Positions 26,592-35,070 of a DNA stretch of 64,000 bases are shown in pieces. The stretch comes from Parahaliea aestuarii (lineage in GTDB: Bacteria > Pseudomonadota > Gammaproteobacteria > Pseudomonadales > Halieaceae). The notes under the pieces were generated by a model. It made no database searches and was not told the origin of the DNA. It saw only the letters and a program-made list of their open reading frames with translations. Numbering within the stretch: the first letter of the stretch is position 1; each line of letters begins with the position of its first letter. Both the position numbers and the translations under genes were made by a program. Where the stretch lies: positions 617,957 to 681,956 of the forward strand of contig NZ_VRYZ01000002.1 of assembly GCF_008064635.1 (NCBI RefSeq), written 5' to 3'.

Positions 26592-28964
26592 CTACTCCAC
26601 CGCGACCACGATTTCGTGGATCTTGCCAGTGAACTTCGTTTCCACGGGACCGTAACCGATGCCCCGGGCGACAGGAGTCTGGTTATCGAGGCCGACGTCG
26701 GCGGTTTCGTCCGCGGAGAAGACATTGGGCTGCGTCTTGTCGACCCGGCCCTGTGCGAGCTGCTTGCCGTTCACGCTGATGGTCGCGGTGCCGCCCTTGC
26801 CCATGCCGCCACCGTCGTAGTCGAAGTCCATGACAATGGTCGCCTTGCCGGCCGGTAGCGCATCCGGACTTTCCACCAGGTACCGCTCCAGGCCCAGCCA
26901 GTTGTACTCGTAGGCCGGTTTGCCTTCGCGCATGTGCAGCGACCACCCACCGTAGCGACTGCCCTGGACCAGGATGGCGCCGGAGGCGCCTCCTTCAGGG
27001 ACGTCGACCTCGGCGGTGATGGTCAGCGAGCGGTTCTTGACGTTGATGAAGGTGTTTTCCATCATCCCGTCCATGCCCTCGTACAGGGTGATCGACTTAC
27101 GGTCACCGATCAGGTCCGGGCGCCCGGCAAGCGCGGGGTTGGTACGCTCGATGGTGCGGTCGTCGATGGGTAATACGTGGTACTTGGTCGCTTCGACCAT
27201 GAACAGGTCCTGCAACTCCGCGAGCTTGTCGGCGTTAGCCGCGGCCACGTTGTTCGCAAGGCTGAAGTCATCGGGAACGTAATACAGTTCCCAGACGTCG
27301 CTCTCCAGCGGCGGCAGGTTGGCGACCTGCCAGGGTGCGCGATGAATGGTCCGCGCCATCCAGCCGTCACTGTAGATTCCGCGATTGCCAAACATTTCGA
27401 AGTACTGGGTCGTGTGGCGTTCCTTCGCGTCGGCATCGTTGAAGGTGTACAACATGCTGGTGCCCTCGATCGGCACCTGCTCGGTGCCGTTGACGCTGGT
27501 GGGCTCGGGCAATTTGGCTGCCTCCAGAACAGTCGGCGCCACGTCGATCACGTGACTGAACTGGCTGCGGATGCCGCCACCCTGCTCGATGCCATTGGGC
27601 CAGTGGACCACCAGTCCGTTGCGGGTACCGCCGAAATCGCTGGCGACCTGCTTGGTCCATTTGAACGGCGCGTCGAAGGCGACTGCCCAGCCGGCGGACA
27701 TGTGCGGGAACGTCTCCGGGCTGCCCCACTTGTCGATCAGCGGCAGCAGGTCCTTGACCTGTTCCTGGACACCGTTGAAATAGGTCATCTCGTTGAACAT
27801 GCCGACCATGCCGCCCTCTGCGCTGGTACCGTTGTCACCGGCGATGTAGAACACCAGGGTGTTGTCCATCTCGCCTATGGATTCGATCGCCCCGAGCAGC
27901 CGGCCGATGTGGTGGTCGGTGTGGGCAACGAAACCGGCGAACACTTCGGCCTGGCGGCGGAACAGGGTCTTGTGATCCTCGGGCAGGTCATCCCAGGCCG
28001 CTATGTCATCCGGGCGCGGTGGCAGCTTCGTATTCGCCGGGATGACGCCAGCCGCCTTCTGGCGCTCGTAGGTGTCTTCACGGATGCTGTCCCAGCCCGT
28101 GTCAAACTGGCCGTGGAACTTCTTGATCCACTCCTTCGGCACGTGGTGCGGCGCGTGTGTAGCACCGGTGGCGAAGTACATGAAAAACGGTTTGTCGGGT
28201 GTCATCGACTGCTGCGCCTTGACCCAGTTGATCGCCTGGTCGGTCATGTCCTCAGTAAAGTGATAACCCGGTGTGCGCGGCGGATCGATGCGCTTTGTGC
28301 CATCGAAAATCAGCGGCGACCACTGGTCGGTCTCGCCGCCGATGAAGCCATAGAACTTGTCGAAGCCCTGATGTGTGGGCCAGCGATCGAAGGGACCGGA
28401 CACGCTGGTCTCCCAGGCGGCCGTTTCGTGCCATTTGCCGAAGGCGCCGGTGCTGTAGCCATTCAGCCTCACCATCTCGGCCAGCGGCGCCACGCGGTTG
28501 GGAATGCGGCCGGAGTTGCCCGGGTACGCGGTGGCCGTTTCCATGATCGATCCGGTGTTGGCGGTGTGGTGATTGCGCCCGGATTTCAGGGCGACGCGCG
28601 TCGGTGAACACAGCGACGTGGTGTGGAAGTTGTTGTAACGCAGGCCGCCTTTGGCCAGTTGCTCAAGCGTTGGCGTGGGAACCGGGCCACCAAAGGTGGA
28701 CGTTGCCCCGAAGCCGAGGTCATCGACAAGGATGATCAGGACATTGGGCGCGCCGTCGGGCGGGGTGACCTCCCAGCGAGGCGGCGGCCGGGTGTCGCGC
28801 ACGTCCAGTTCGGTGTAGTGCCTTGGGTCCGGCTCCGAAACTGGCAGGTGAGTACGGTCGAACTGCGCGGACGTGGAGGATGTCGCTTGCGCGAACGTGA
28901 CACAGGAAAACCCTGCGAGGGCAACAACAGAAATCAAACTTGCAACCTGAGCTGACTTGCTCAT
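26592..28964 (-). CDS. Periplasmic type I arylsulfatase
   Basis: 790 residues from the ATG at 28964 (GGAG 8 bases upstream; an alternative GTG is 18 bp earlier). A Sec signal ends near residue 26. The metal site NVLIILVDDLGFG is followed by LCSPTR with Cys119 as the formylglycine precursor (CxPxR), so it needs formylglycine-generating enzyme from elsewhere. The remaining active-site blocks GKWHE, THAPHH and DNGTS are present. The C-terminal 180 residues form a beta-rich accessory domain typical of the large arylsulfatases. It would remove sulfate esters from aryl, sterol or sugar substrates. Co-transcribed with an outer-membrane barrel protein. Confidence 0.93.
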   Translation of the reverse strand: MSKSAQVASLISVVALAGFSCVTFAQATSSTSAQFDRTHLPVSEPDPRHYTELDVRDTRPPPRWEVTPPDGAPNVLIILVDDLGFGATSTFGGPVPTPTLEQLAKGGLRYNNFHTTSLCSPTRVALKSGRNHHTANTGSIMETATAYPGNSGRIPNRVAPLAEMVRLNGYSTGAFGKWHETAAWETSVSGPFDRWPTHQGFDKFYGFIGGETDQWSPLIFDGTKRIDPPRTPGYHFTEDMTDQAINWVKAQQSMTPDKPFFMYFATGATHAPHHVPKEWIKKFHGQFDTGWDSIREDTYERQKAAGVIPANTKLPPRPDDIAAWDDLPEDHKTLFRRQAEVFAGFVAHTDHHIGRLLGAIESIGEMDNTLVFYIAGDNGTSAEGGMVGMFNEMTYFNGVQEQVKDLLPLIDKWGSPETFPHMSAGWAVAFDAPFKWTKQVASDFGGTRNGLVVHWPNGIEQGGGIRSQFSHVIDVAPTVLEAAKLPEPTSVNGTEQVPIEGTSMLYTFNDADAKERHTTQYFEMFGNRGIYSDGWMARTIHRAPWQVANLPPLESDVWELYYVPDDFSLANNVAAANADKLAELQDLFMVEATKYHVLPIDDRTIERTNPALAGRPDLIGDRKSITLYEGMDGMMENTFINVKNRSLTITAEVDVPEGGASGAILVQGSRYGGWSLHMREGKPAYEYNWLGLERYLVESPDALPAGKATIVMDFDYDGGGMGKGGTATISVNGKQLAQGRVDKTQPNVFSADETADVGLDNQTPVARGIGYGPVETKFTGKIHEIVVAVE

Positions 28965-29053
28965 CTTCTGGACTCCATTCACTCAAAGGGCAACCTGGCC
29001 ATGCCGGGCAGCGAAGTAACGAGTTCTCAGTATTGATGACGTCAGGTCTTTCT

Positions 29054-29089
29054 GCCAGGCGAGCCGGACAAACAAAAAGGGCCACCCCG
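29054..29089. repeat. Copy 1 of a 36-bp direct repeat
   Basis: This stretch is repeated at 29301-29336 with a single difference (G versus A at the eighth base). It begins GCCAGGC and ends GGGCCACCCCG. In this copy the second arm that makes the tRNA terminator is absent, so it looks like a partial, relocated duplicate. A third short match (GGGCCACCCCG) lies at about 29139. Confidence 0.8.
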
Positions 29090-29198
29090 GTGGGTGGGGA
29101 GTGAAATTCGGGGGCACGGTTGGCTTGAAACAGGGTTTGGGCCACCCCGACGGGGCTACTAACCGAATTCGGAGAGAACTTCAGGCTGCACGATGACT

Positions 29199-29222
29199 CA
29201 CAACAGGCTTTGGCCTGTTGTG
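29199..29222. repeat. Perfect 10-bp-stem hairpin
   Basis: CACAACAGGC at 29199-29208 pairs with GCCTGTTGTG at 29213-29222 around a TTTG loop. It lies in a gene-free stretch dense in short hairpins (also CCCCTTCGGGG just after it and GCAAATTG/CAATTTGC near 29260) between the sulfatase and tRNA-Arg genes. It may be an extragenic repeat unit; other copies cannot be searched for here. Confidence 0.6.
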
Positions 29223-29300
29223 CCCCCTTCGGGGCTTCGCGGCTAGCGCCGCTCGGTGCAAATTGCTGGCGCAATTTGTCGAACGGACACGCCCGACTCG

Positions 29301-29336
29301 GCCAGGCAAGCCGGACAAACAAAAAGGGCCACCCCG
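29301..29336. repeat. Copy 2 of the 36-bp direct repeat
   Basis: Matches 29054-29089 at 35 of 36 positions. Its last 20 bases form the left arm of the tRNA-Arg terminator hairpin. Confidence 0.8.
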
Positions 29337-29357
29337 TCGGGGTGGCCCTTTTTGTTT
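29317..29357 (-). terminator. Strong bidirectional terminator after tRNA-Arg
   Basis: Two 20-base arms (AAACAAAAAGGGCCACCCCG and its exact complement) surround one T at 29337. Read on the minus strand the GC-rich stem is followed by TTTTTGTTT just 3' of the tRNA, as a Rho-independent terminator requires; the symmetry makes it work in both directions. Confidence 0.9.
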
Positions 29358-29360
29358 GTA

Positions 29361-29437
29361 TGGCGCGCCTGGCACGATTCGAACGTGCGACCGCCTGGTT
29401 CGTAGCCAGGTACTCTATCCAGCTGAGCTACAGGCGC
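29361..29437 (-). tRNA. tRNA-Arg (anticodon ACG)
   Basis: 77 nt. On the minus strand the acceptor arm GCGCCTG pairs with CAGGCGC, followed by discriminator G and an encoded CCA. The D arm has AGCTGGATA, the anticodon stem is CCTGG/CCAGG with loop CTACGAA, giving anticodon ACG, and the T arm has GTTCGAATC. The sequence closely resembles E. coli tRNA-Arg(ACG). A34 would be edited to inosine by TadA to read CGN codons. Confidence 0.97.
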
Positions 29438-29450
29438 GTTGAGGTGGCGT

Positions 29451-29479
29451 ACTATAGGGATCGAACCGTTATACGTCAA
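29451..29479 (-). promoter_or_regulatory. Sigma-70 promoter of tRNA-Arg
   Basis: On the minus strand TTGACG (29479-29474) and TATAGT (29456-29451) are separated by 17 bases, near consensus. Transcription should start about 29444, a few bases before the tRNA 5' end. Confidence 0.88.
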
Positions 29480-29542
29480 GCGCTTAGGCGTGGAAGTTGT
29501 TAAAAAATTTACCCCCACCGCCCCGCCCTGGTCGCTCGGGCT

Positions 29543-29959
29543 CTACTGGGTGAATCCGCTGCTCGACTCCATGTACAGGCGAATCGGCATGGTGGCGTCC
29601 TTTCCCAGGTACAGGACGAGACCATAGAAATCGTTGTCGTAGTCATCCACCCATTCGTGGCGGAAATCTATCGGAAACTCGAACTCCATCTGCTCGGGGC
29701 GCTGGCCCACTACCCGCACTTCTTCCATGGTATCCGGGTGGGCCATGGCCGACTTGGGAATGGCAATGGTGACCTTCTGGCCTCCAAAGGTGTCTTCGAC
29801 CTGGATATCGCGCAACTCGGCACCCACTTTCTGGTCCTTGTAGCCCTTGACCAGTTGCATCCAGTCGGTCTGCTGCGTAGCGCCATCGGCAAAGGCGCCC
29901 GGTGCGGCAATTGCGGCCGCCAGAGCGGCGATCCTCAGGTATTTGCTGGAATATTTCAC
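29543..29959 (-). CDS. Hypothetical exported protein
   Basis: 138 residues from the GTG at 29959 (GGGGG 4 bases upstream). Signal peptide with core IAALAAAIAAPGAFA. The mature protein is hydrophilic, with QKVTIAIPKSAMAHPDTMEEVRVV and an acidic aromatic stretch (WVDDYDNDFYGLVLYLG). I recognise no family. Divergent from the CNNM gene. The next gene upstream in the same direction is none, so it is probably monocistronic. Confidence 0.68.
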   Translation of the reverse strand: MKYSSKYLRIAALAAAIAAPGAFADGATQQTDWMQLVKGYKDQKVGAELRDIQVEDTFGGQKVTIAIPKSAMAHPDTMEEVRVVGQRPEQMEFEFPIDFRHEWVDDYDNDFYGLVLYLGKDATMPIRLYMESSSGFTQ

Positions 29960-30077
29960 GGCACCCCCACTGCGTTTGTCTGTCTGGTTTCCCCACCCAC
30001 AATAGTAGCCTACGATGCCAGCCGAGTCGCCCGAAAAAGGCACTGGTATTGGCCCCGCAGCTGGCTACAATGGTCCC

Positions 30078-31157
30078 ATGACCCTGCTTATGATCTACGT
30101 CGGCCTGGCGCTCGGCGTGTCTTTCCTCTGCTCTGTCTCCGAAGCAGTCCTGCTCAGCGTTACCACCGCTTATACCCACCTGCTGGAGCAGAACGGACGC
30201 CCGGCCGGCAAGCGCCTGCGGACTCTGAAACAGGACATCGATCGCCCCCTGTCAGCCATCCTCACCCTGAACACCATCGCCCATACCGTCGGTGCCGCCG
30301 GCGCCGGCGCCCAGGCCACCGTGGTCTTCGGCAGCCATATGCTCGGGGTATTCTCGGCGGTGCTGACCTTCCTCATCCTGGTGTTCTCGGAAATCATCCC
30401 CAAGACCCTCGGCGCCTTCTACTGGCGCCAGTTGGCACCGCCCGTTTCCCTGATGCTGCAGTGGATGATTATCCTGCTATACCCACTGGTGAAAATGTCC
30501 AACTGGCTGACCAGCCTGATCGCAAAGAGCAAACCCCTGCGCGGCCTGAGCCGGGAGGAATTCGTGGTGATGGCGGAACTGGGCGAGATCGAAGGGCAAC
30601 TGGAAGATCACGAATCACGTATTCTGCGCAACTTGCTGCTGCTGCGGGAAACCCGCGTGCGCGATGTCATGACGCCGCGCCCGGTGCTGTTCTCCCTGCC
30701 CGAGGAGCTCAGCGTGGCGGACTATATCGAGCACCACGCGGACAACCCCTTTTCCCGCGTCCCGGTGTACGCCGCCAACCAGGATCAGGTGACCGGCTTT
30801 GTGCTGCGCAGCGATCTTATTCTCGCGCACGGTCGCGGTGAGGGCCAACAGGCACTGAGCCATTACCGGCGTACGATTCCGGCGCTGGTGGCCGCCATCG
30901 ACCTGCTGCGGGCCTTTGAGGTCATGCTGGACCAGAGCACTCACATCATGCTGGTGGTGGATGAGTACGGTGGCGTGGACGGGCTGCTCACCCAGGAAGA
31001 CATCTTCGAAACTCTGCTGGGCCTGGAAATCGTCGACGAGAGGGACCGCACGGTGGACCTGCAGCAACTGGCTCGGCGCATGGCCTCACGGCGCGCCCGG
31101 GCCATGGGTCTGGCTGCCAGTTCCCCGGCAGCCCAGGTCGACGGCGACCCGGGGTGA
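30078..31157 (+). CDS. CNNM/CorC-type DUF21-CBS membrane protein
   Basis: 359 residues from the ATG at 30078. The DUF21 domain with about four membrane segments occupies residues 1-180 (FLCSVSEAVLLSVTTAYTHLLEQNG; FSEIIPKTLGAFYW). A pair of CBS domains follows (VRDVMTPRPVLFSLPEE; VVDEYGGVDGLLTQEDIFETLLG). The family is linked to magnesium and cobalt efflux or transport. The usual C-terminal CorC_HlyC domain is missing; the protein ends shortly after the CBS pair, so this is a shorter subtype. Confidence 0.9.
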   Translation: MTLLMIYVGLALGVSFLCSVSEAVLLSVTTAYTHLLEQNGRPAGKRLRTLKQDIDRPLSAILTLNTIAHTVGAAGAGAQATVVFGSHMLGVFSAVLTFLILVFSEIIPKTLGAFYWRQLAPPVSLMLQWMIILLYPLVKMSNWLTSLIAKSKPLRGLSREEFVVMAELGEIEGQLEDHESRILRNLLLLRETRVRDVMTPRPVLFSLPEELSVADYIEHHADNPFSRVPVYAANQDQVTGFVLRSDLILAHGRGEGQQALSHYRRTIPALVAAIDLLRAFEVMLDQSTHIMLVVDEYGGVDGLLTQEDIFETLLGLEIVDERDRTVDLQQLARRMASRRARAMGLAASSPAAQVDGDPG

Positions 31158-31189
31158 ATAAACGACGGGCAGAAAGTGCCCAAACGAAA

Positions 31190-31212
31190 AAAGGCCGGTA
31201 GTACCGGCCTTT
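31190..31212. terminator. Bidirectional Rho-independent terminator
   Basis: AAAGGCCGGTA and TACCGGCCTTT are exact complements around one G. A-runs precede and T-runs follow, so it can end both the plus-strand CNNM gene and the minus-strand lipoprotein gene that converge here. Confidence 0.88.
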
Positions 31213-31232
31213 CTACAACGAGCGGCTGAAGA

Positions 31233-31649
31233 TCAGTTGCCCATCTTTTCGTCCATTTTGTCCTTGGCATCGTCCGCCGCATCTTCCGCAGCGTCGGCAG
31301 CGTCAGTGGCCGCATCGCCCATGGCATCCGCTGCGTCGTCGGCGGCATCTTCGGCGTCGTCCGCCATATCGCCTACGGCATCCTTGGTGTCATCCCATGC
31401 GTCCCCGGCATCGTCCGCCATATCGCTCGCGGCATCCTTGGTGTCATCCCAGGCATCCCCGGTGGCATCGGCTGCGTCATCCGCCATATCGCCGGCGGCA
31501 TCCACCGCCTCACCGGTTTTCTGCTTTACAGTCTCCGCAGCTTCAGACATGGAGCTCTTGGCCTTTTCAGTGTCTTCCTTGGAGCAGGCAGACAGACCCA
31601 GCACCAGCATCGCAGCAGCCACGGCGGCGGTCAGTGATTGAATCTTCAT
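31233..31649 (-). CDS. Asp/Ala-rich repeat lipoprotein
   Basis: 138 residues from the ATG at 31649 (GGGGAA upstream). The signal ends in the lipobox LGLSAC, so it is a predicted lipoprotein. The mature part is almost wholly Ala, Asp, Lys, Met and Gly in amphipathic helical repeats. One 18-residue unit, DAWDDTKDAASDMADDAG and a near copy, is repeated exactly 54 bp apart in the DNA. The pattern resembles late-embryogenesis-like or YtxH-like stress proteins that are extended and helical. Function is unknown; an envelope stress or cation-buffering role is speculation. Confidence 0.82.
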   Translation of the reverse strand: MKIQSLTAAVAAAMLVLGLSACSKEDTEKAKSSMSEAAETVKQKTGEAVDAAGDMADDAADATGDAWDDTKDAASDMADDAGDAWDDTKDAVGDMADDAEDAADDAADAMGDAATDAADAAEDAADDAKDKMDEKMGN

Positions 31650-31826
31650 CGATATTCCCCTCACATTTCTATTGCTATTGCGGAGTGGCCTCACGCCAAC
31701 CCGTTCAGGCCCAGGCCCAAGCTGAGATTGGGCACGGTCACGTTTCAGACTACACAGGGCCAGCAGGTGAGTAAAGCGGCAAATTGGCGGGCCGTCTGGA
31801 CTGCCATACCACAGGAACACTAATTC

Positions 31827-33026
31827 TCAGGCAAAGTCCTGGCGCTCCATCCAGGGAATCAACCGCCGAAAGCCCTCTTCGATCTGCTCGATGGAAGTGG
31901 AGTAGCTGATGCGCAGCGCATTGCCGCAGGACTCCCCGAAGGTCTGCCCCGGGATGGTACACACACCGGTTTCCTTGAGCAGGCGCAGCGCGACATTGTT
32001 GCCGTTAATGCCCTCCGGCAGTGCCGGGAACAGGTAGAAGGCCCCCTCGGGCTTGTAACCTTCAAGGAAGGGAGTTTGCTCCACCAGTTCCACCACGCGG
32101 TCGCGGCGGCGGGTGTAGATCTCCAGCATATTGTCGACAAAATCGCGCTCGCCACGCAGGGCGGCCACCCCGGCCCATTGACAGGGCGTATTGGCCACGG
32201 TGGTGGTGAACATGTGGTAGCGGCGCAGTTTCTTGATGGCGCCCTGGCTGGCAATCAGCCAGCCGATACGCATGCCCGCCATACTGAAGGTCTTGGAGAA
32301 GCTGCTGACCACCATGACGTGATCCAGGTCTGAGCAGCATGACAGGACACTGGGGTAGGTTTTGCCATCGTAGATCAAATGGTCGTAGACCTCGTCGCTG
32401 ATCACATAGACGCCGCGGTAGGCCGCCTCCTCCACAATCGCCTCCACGGTCTCTCGCGGGTAGAGCGTGCCAGTCGGGTTACTCGGCGAGTTGAGGACGA
32501 TGGCGCAGGTGTTCATGTCGATGGCATCGATCACATCCTGCGGGTCCAGCTGGTGGTTGTTCTCCGCCCGGGTGGGCACGGTCTTCACCGTGCCGCCATT
32601 CATTCGCACGAGCGGCGCATAGAGCATGAAGGCCGGGTCGGGGATGATGAACTCGCGGCCGGCCGACGAGGTGGAGGTGAGGGCGAGATAAATGGCCTCG
32701 GTGGCGCCGGTGGTGACCAGGATATTGTCCGCTGTCAGCGCCCGGCCGTAACGGGCGCCGTAGTAGTCCGCCAGGGCCTCCAGCAGTTCCGGCAGGCCGG
32801 CATCGAGGGTGTAGCCGGTCTGCCCCGCCTGCAGGGCTTCCACCGCGGCGTCGACCACATGCTGGGGAGCCGGCAAGTCGGGCTGCCCAATGGAGAGGTG
32901 CACCACATCTTCCATGGTGGTCGCCAGATTGACCATCCGGCGTATGCCGGGCATGGGAATGGTGAGCAGGGCCGGGTTCCAGACCGGATCCTCGGATTCA
33001 TAGAAATCGCTATCCAGATCGCTCAT
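31827..33026 (-). CDS. Class I/II PLP-dependent aminotransferase
   Basis: 399 residues with the fold-type I pattern: substrate glycine loop (YTLDAGLPELLEALADYYGAR), NSPSNPTGTLY, YVISDEVYDHLIYDG and the PLP lysine in SSFSKTFSMAG (about residue 245), with the distal arginine in NALRISYSTS. Substrate is probably an aspartate-family or aromatic amino acid; it is not further predictable. It begins 13 bp after the amidase stop, so an amidase-aminotransferase operon is likely, which would suit conversion of an amide-bearing compound to a keto acid. Confidence 0.9.
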   Translation of the reverse strand: MSDLDSDFYESEDPVWNPALLTIPMPGIRRMVNLATTMEDVVHLSIGQPDLPAPQHVVDAAVEALQAGQTGYTLDAGLPELLEALADYYGARYGRALTADNILVTTGATEAIYLALTSTSSAGREFIIPDPAFMLYAPLVRMNGGTVKTVPTRAENNHQLDPQDVIDAIDMNTCAIVLNSPSNPTGTLYPRETVEAIVEEAAYRGVYVISDEVYDHLIYDGKTYPSVLSCCSDLDHVMVVSSFSKTFSMAGMRIGWLIASQGAIKKLRRYHMFTTTVANTPCQWAGVAALRGERDFVDNMLEIYTRRRDRVVELVEQTPFLEGYKPEGAFYLFPALPEGINGNNVALRLLKETGVCTIPGQTFGESCGNALRISYSTSIEQIEEGFRRLIPWMERQDFA

Positions 33027-33039
33027 GAGTGCCCTCCCC

Positions 33040-34452
33040 TCAGGCCCGGTTAAACAGTGGTGGGCGCTTTCCGGTCAGCGGCGCCTCGCGCTGGTAGGCA
33101 TAGCCCGCCTGCAGCACGCGGGCATCGTCAAACTTTGCCCCGACCAGTTGCAGGCCAATAGGCAGGCCATCGCTGCAGAAACCACAGGGCACCGACAGGG
33201 CCGGCTGGCCGGTGAGATTGAACGGGTAGGTAAAGGGCGTCCAGGTGGGCCAGCGGGTGTTGGGCCAGTCCTCCGGCACTTCGCGATTGGTATCGAAAGC
33301 GGTGATGGGCAGGGTCGGCGTCAGCAGCAGATCGTACTTCTGGTGAAAGCTCGCCATGCGCTCGCACAGGGCGGTGCGTTCATTCATCGCCCCCATGTAA
33401 TCCAGCATGGAGAGTCTGGCGGCCTTCTCGGCCACCTTGACCAGTTCCGGGTCCATCAATTCCCGCTTGCGGGCACCGAGGTCGCGCATGGCGTTGGCCG
33501 CGCCGCCGTAGAAAAGGTGGCCGAAGGCGCCCAGCGGATCGCTGAAGCTGGGGTCAACCTCGACCACGGTGGCCCCGAGCCGGCCAAATATCCTGGCGGC
33601 CTCGCGCACGCTGGCTTCCACTTCCGGGGTCACTTCCACATGGCCGAGGTTGGGACTGAACGCGATTTTCATGCCCTCGACGCCATCGCGCAAATGAGCC
33701 AGGTAATCAATGTCGCGCCGCGGAATGGCGTTGGTGTCGCGGTGATCGGCCTCGCTCATGACGTTCATCAGCAAGGCGCAGTCTTCCACCGTCCAGGTCA
33801 TCGGCCCGGCGTGCGCCAGGGTGCCGAACGGGCTGGCGGGCCAGTGGGGCACTTCGCCAAAGGAGGGTTTGAGACCGACAAGGCCACAGAAGGCGGCCGG
33901 GATGCGAATGGAACCGCCGGCGTCGGTGCCAAGACCAAGGGCACCCATGCCGAGCGCCACGGCCGCGCCGGTACCGCCACTCGAGCCACCTGCCGTGCGC
34001 GTCGGATCCCAGGGATTGTTGGTGGGGCCACAGAGAGGGCTGTCGGTGACGCCTTTCCAGCCGAACTCCGGCGTTGTCGTCTTGCCGAGGGGGACATAGC
34101 CGTGGCGATCCAGCGCCGCGACGCAGGGCGCACTCTTGCCGAGTGTGCTGTTGCCATCGATGGTGCGCGAGCCCTTCAGGGTCGGCCACATGGGCGTGAG
34201 AAAAACATCCTTCACTGCCACCGGCACCCCGTCCACCAACCCCTTGGGCGCGCGGTTGTTGTAGCGAAGTTCACTCTCAAGCGCATAGCGCAGCGTGGTT
34301 TCCTCGTCTACCAGACAGTAGGCATTCACCTCGCCATCCAGCCGTTCGATCTGCGCCAGCATGGCCCGGGTCACTTCCACCGGCGACAGACTGCCGTCAG
34401 TGTAGCGCGCAACCAGTTCCGTTGCTGTCAGGGAGAGAATGTCCTGGCTCAT
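33040..34452 (-). CDS. Amidase-signature hydrolase
   Basis: 470 residues from the ATG at 34452 (GGAG 6 bases upstream). The Ser-cisSer-Lys triad is complete: Lys81 in PVAVKDVF, Ser157 in TAGGSSGGTGAA and nucleophile Ser181 in TDAGGSIRIP. It resembles stand-alone amidases rather than GatA; no gatB or gatC is near. It should be cytosolic. First gene of a two-gene operon with the aminotransferase. Confidence 0.92.
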   Translation of the reverse strand: MSQDILSLTATELVARYTDGSLSPVEVTRAMLAQIERLDGEVNAYCLVDEETTLRYALESELRYNNRAPKGLVDGVPVAVKDVFLTPMWPTLKGSRTIDGNSTLGKSAPCVAALDRHGYVPLGKTTTPEFGWKGVTDSPLCGPTNNPWDPTRTAGGSSGGTGAAVALGMGALGLGTDAGGSIRIPAAFCGLVGLKPSFGEVPHWPASPFGTLAHAGPMTWTVEDCALLMNVMSEADHRDTNAIPRRDIDYLAHLRDGVEGMKIAFSPNLGHVEVTPEVEASVREAARIFGRLGATVVEVDPSFSDPLGAFGHLFYGGAANAMRDLGARKRELMDPELVKVAEKAARLSMLDYMGAMNERTALCERMASFHQKYDLLLTPTLPITAFDTNREVPEDWPNTRWPTWTPFTYPFNLTGQPALSVPCGFCSDGLPIGLQLVGAKFDDARVLQAGYAYQREAPLTGKRPPLFNRA

Positions 34453-34620
34453 CGGGTACTCCTCAGCAGTGTCTGGGTGGCGAGTGGACGACACTCGCCC
34501 TAACCTGACCCTACAAGCTTGTCGATGGCAGCGTCAAATCACCATTGACTGGCAGCGGCTGACGCGCACCCGGTCTGACAGTACACTGCCACTGCCCCGC
34601 CCCACGGAGACGTTAACACC

Positions 34621-35037
34621 ATGCCCACGCTACACCCCCAACTCGCCGCCGATACCCACCTGCTCGGAACGATGGACAGCGGCACCCTGTTGCTGTCCAG
34701 GAATGCCAGCCTGCACTGGCTTATCCTCGTGCCGGAAAGCGAAGAGGCCGACCTGCTGGATTTAGCCCCGCCACAGCTGCTGGCCGTGATGGCCGACTGT
34801 CGCGCACTGTCGGCCTTTCTGAAAAGCGAACTGGGCTATCCGAAGGTCAACTTCGCCGGGCTCGGCAACGTGGTGCCACAGATGCACCTGCACATAGTCG
34901 GGCGCCGTGAGGGCGACGCCTGCTGGCCGCAACCGGTATGGGGCCAGTTGCCAGAGGGGCCACTGTGGAGCGACAGTGAAGTAAGGGAACTACGCGATGC
35001 GCTGACGGCAGGCTGCGGCCTGCGCGTCAACGATTGA
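34621..35037 (+). CDS. HIT-family nucleotide hydrolase
   Basis: 138 residues. The C-terminal histidine-triad region reads VPQMHLHIVGRREGDACWP: the first His of HxHxH is Gln, while the two catalytic histidines are kept. An upstream Asn (YPKVNFAGLGN) matches the family. This Gln variant occurs in HIT proteins of the DUF4931 or galT-like type, so activity on nucleoside phosphates is still likely. Convergent with the DUF3192 gene. Confidence 0.86.
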   Translation: MPTLHPQLAADTHLLGTMDSGTLLLSRNASLHWLILVPESEEADLLDLAPPQLLAVMADCRALSAFLKSELGYPKVNFAGLGNVVPQMHLHIVGRREGDACWPQPVWGQLPEGPLWSDSEVRELRDALTAGCGLRVND

Positions 35038-35039
35038 TA

Positions 35040-35064
35040 CGCCCGCGCGCTGTTGGCGCGGGCG
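35040..35064. terminator. Hairpin between convergent genes
   Basis: CGCCCGCGC (35040-35048) and GCGCGGGCG (35056-35064) form a perfect 9-bp GC stem between the HIT and DUF3192 genes. There is no T-run, so termination would be weak or Rho-assisted. Confidence 0.5.
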
Positions 35065-35070
35065 GTGAGG

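Noticed and set aside
29210..29503. Short frames across tRNA-Arg giving peptides such as GAPGTIRTCDRL
   Set aside because: Well-known false proteins from translating the tRNA antisense.
31378..31485. 54-bp tandem repeat as a CRISPR-like array
   Set aside because: It is in-frame within a coding sequence and gives an 18-residue protein repeat; there are no spacers.
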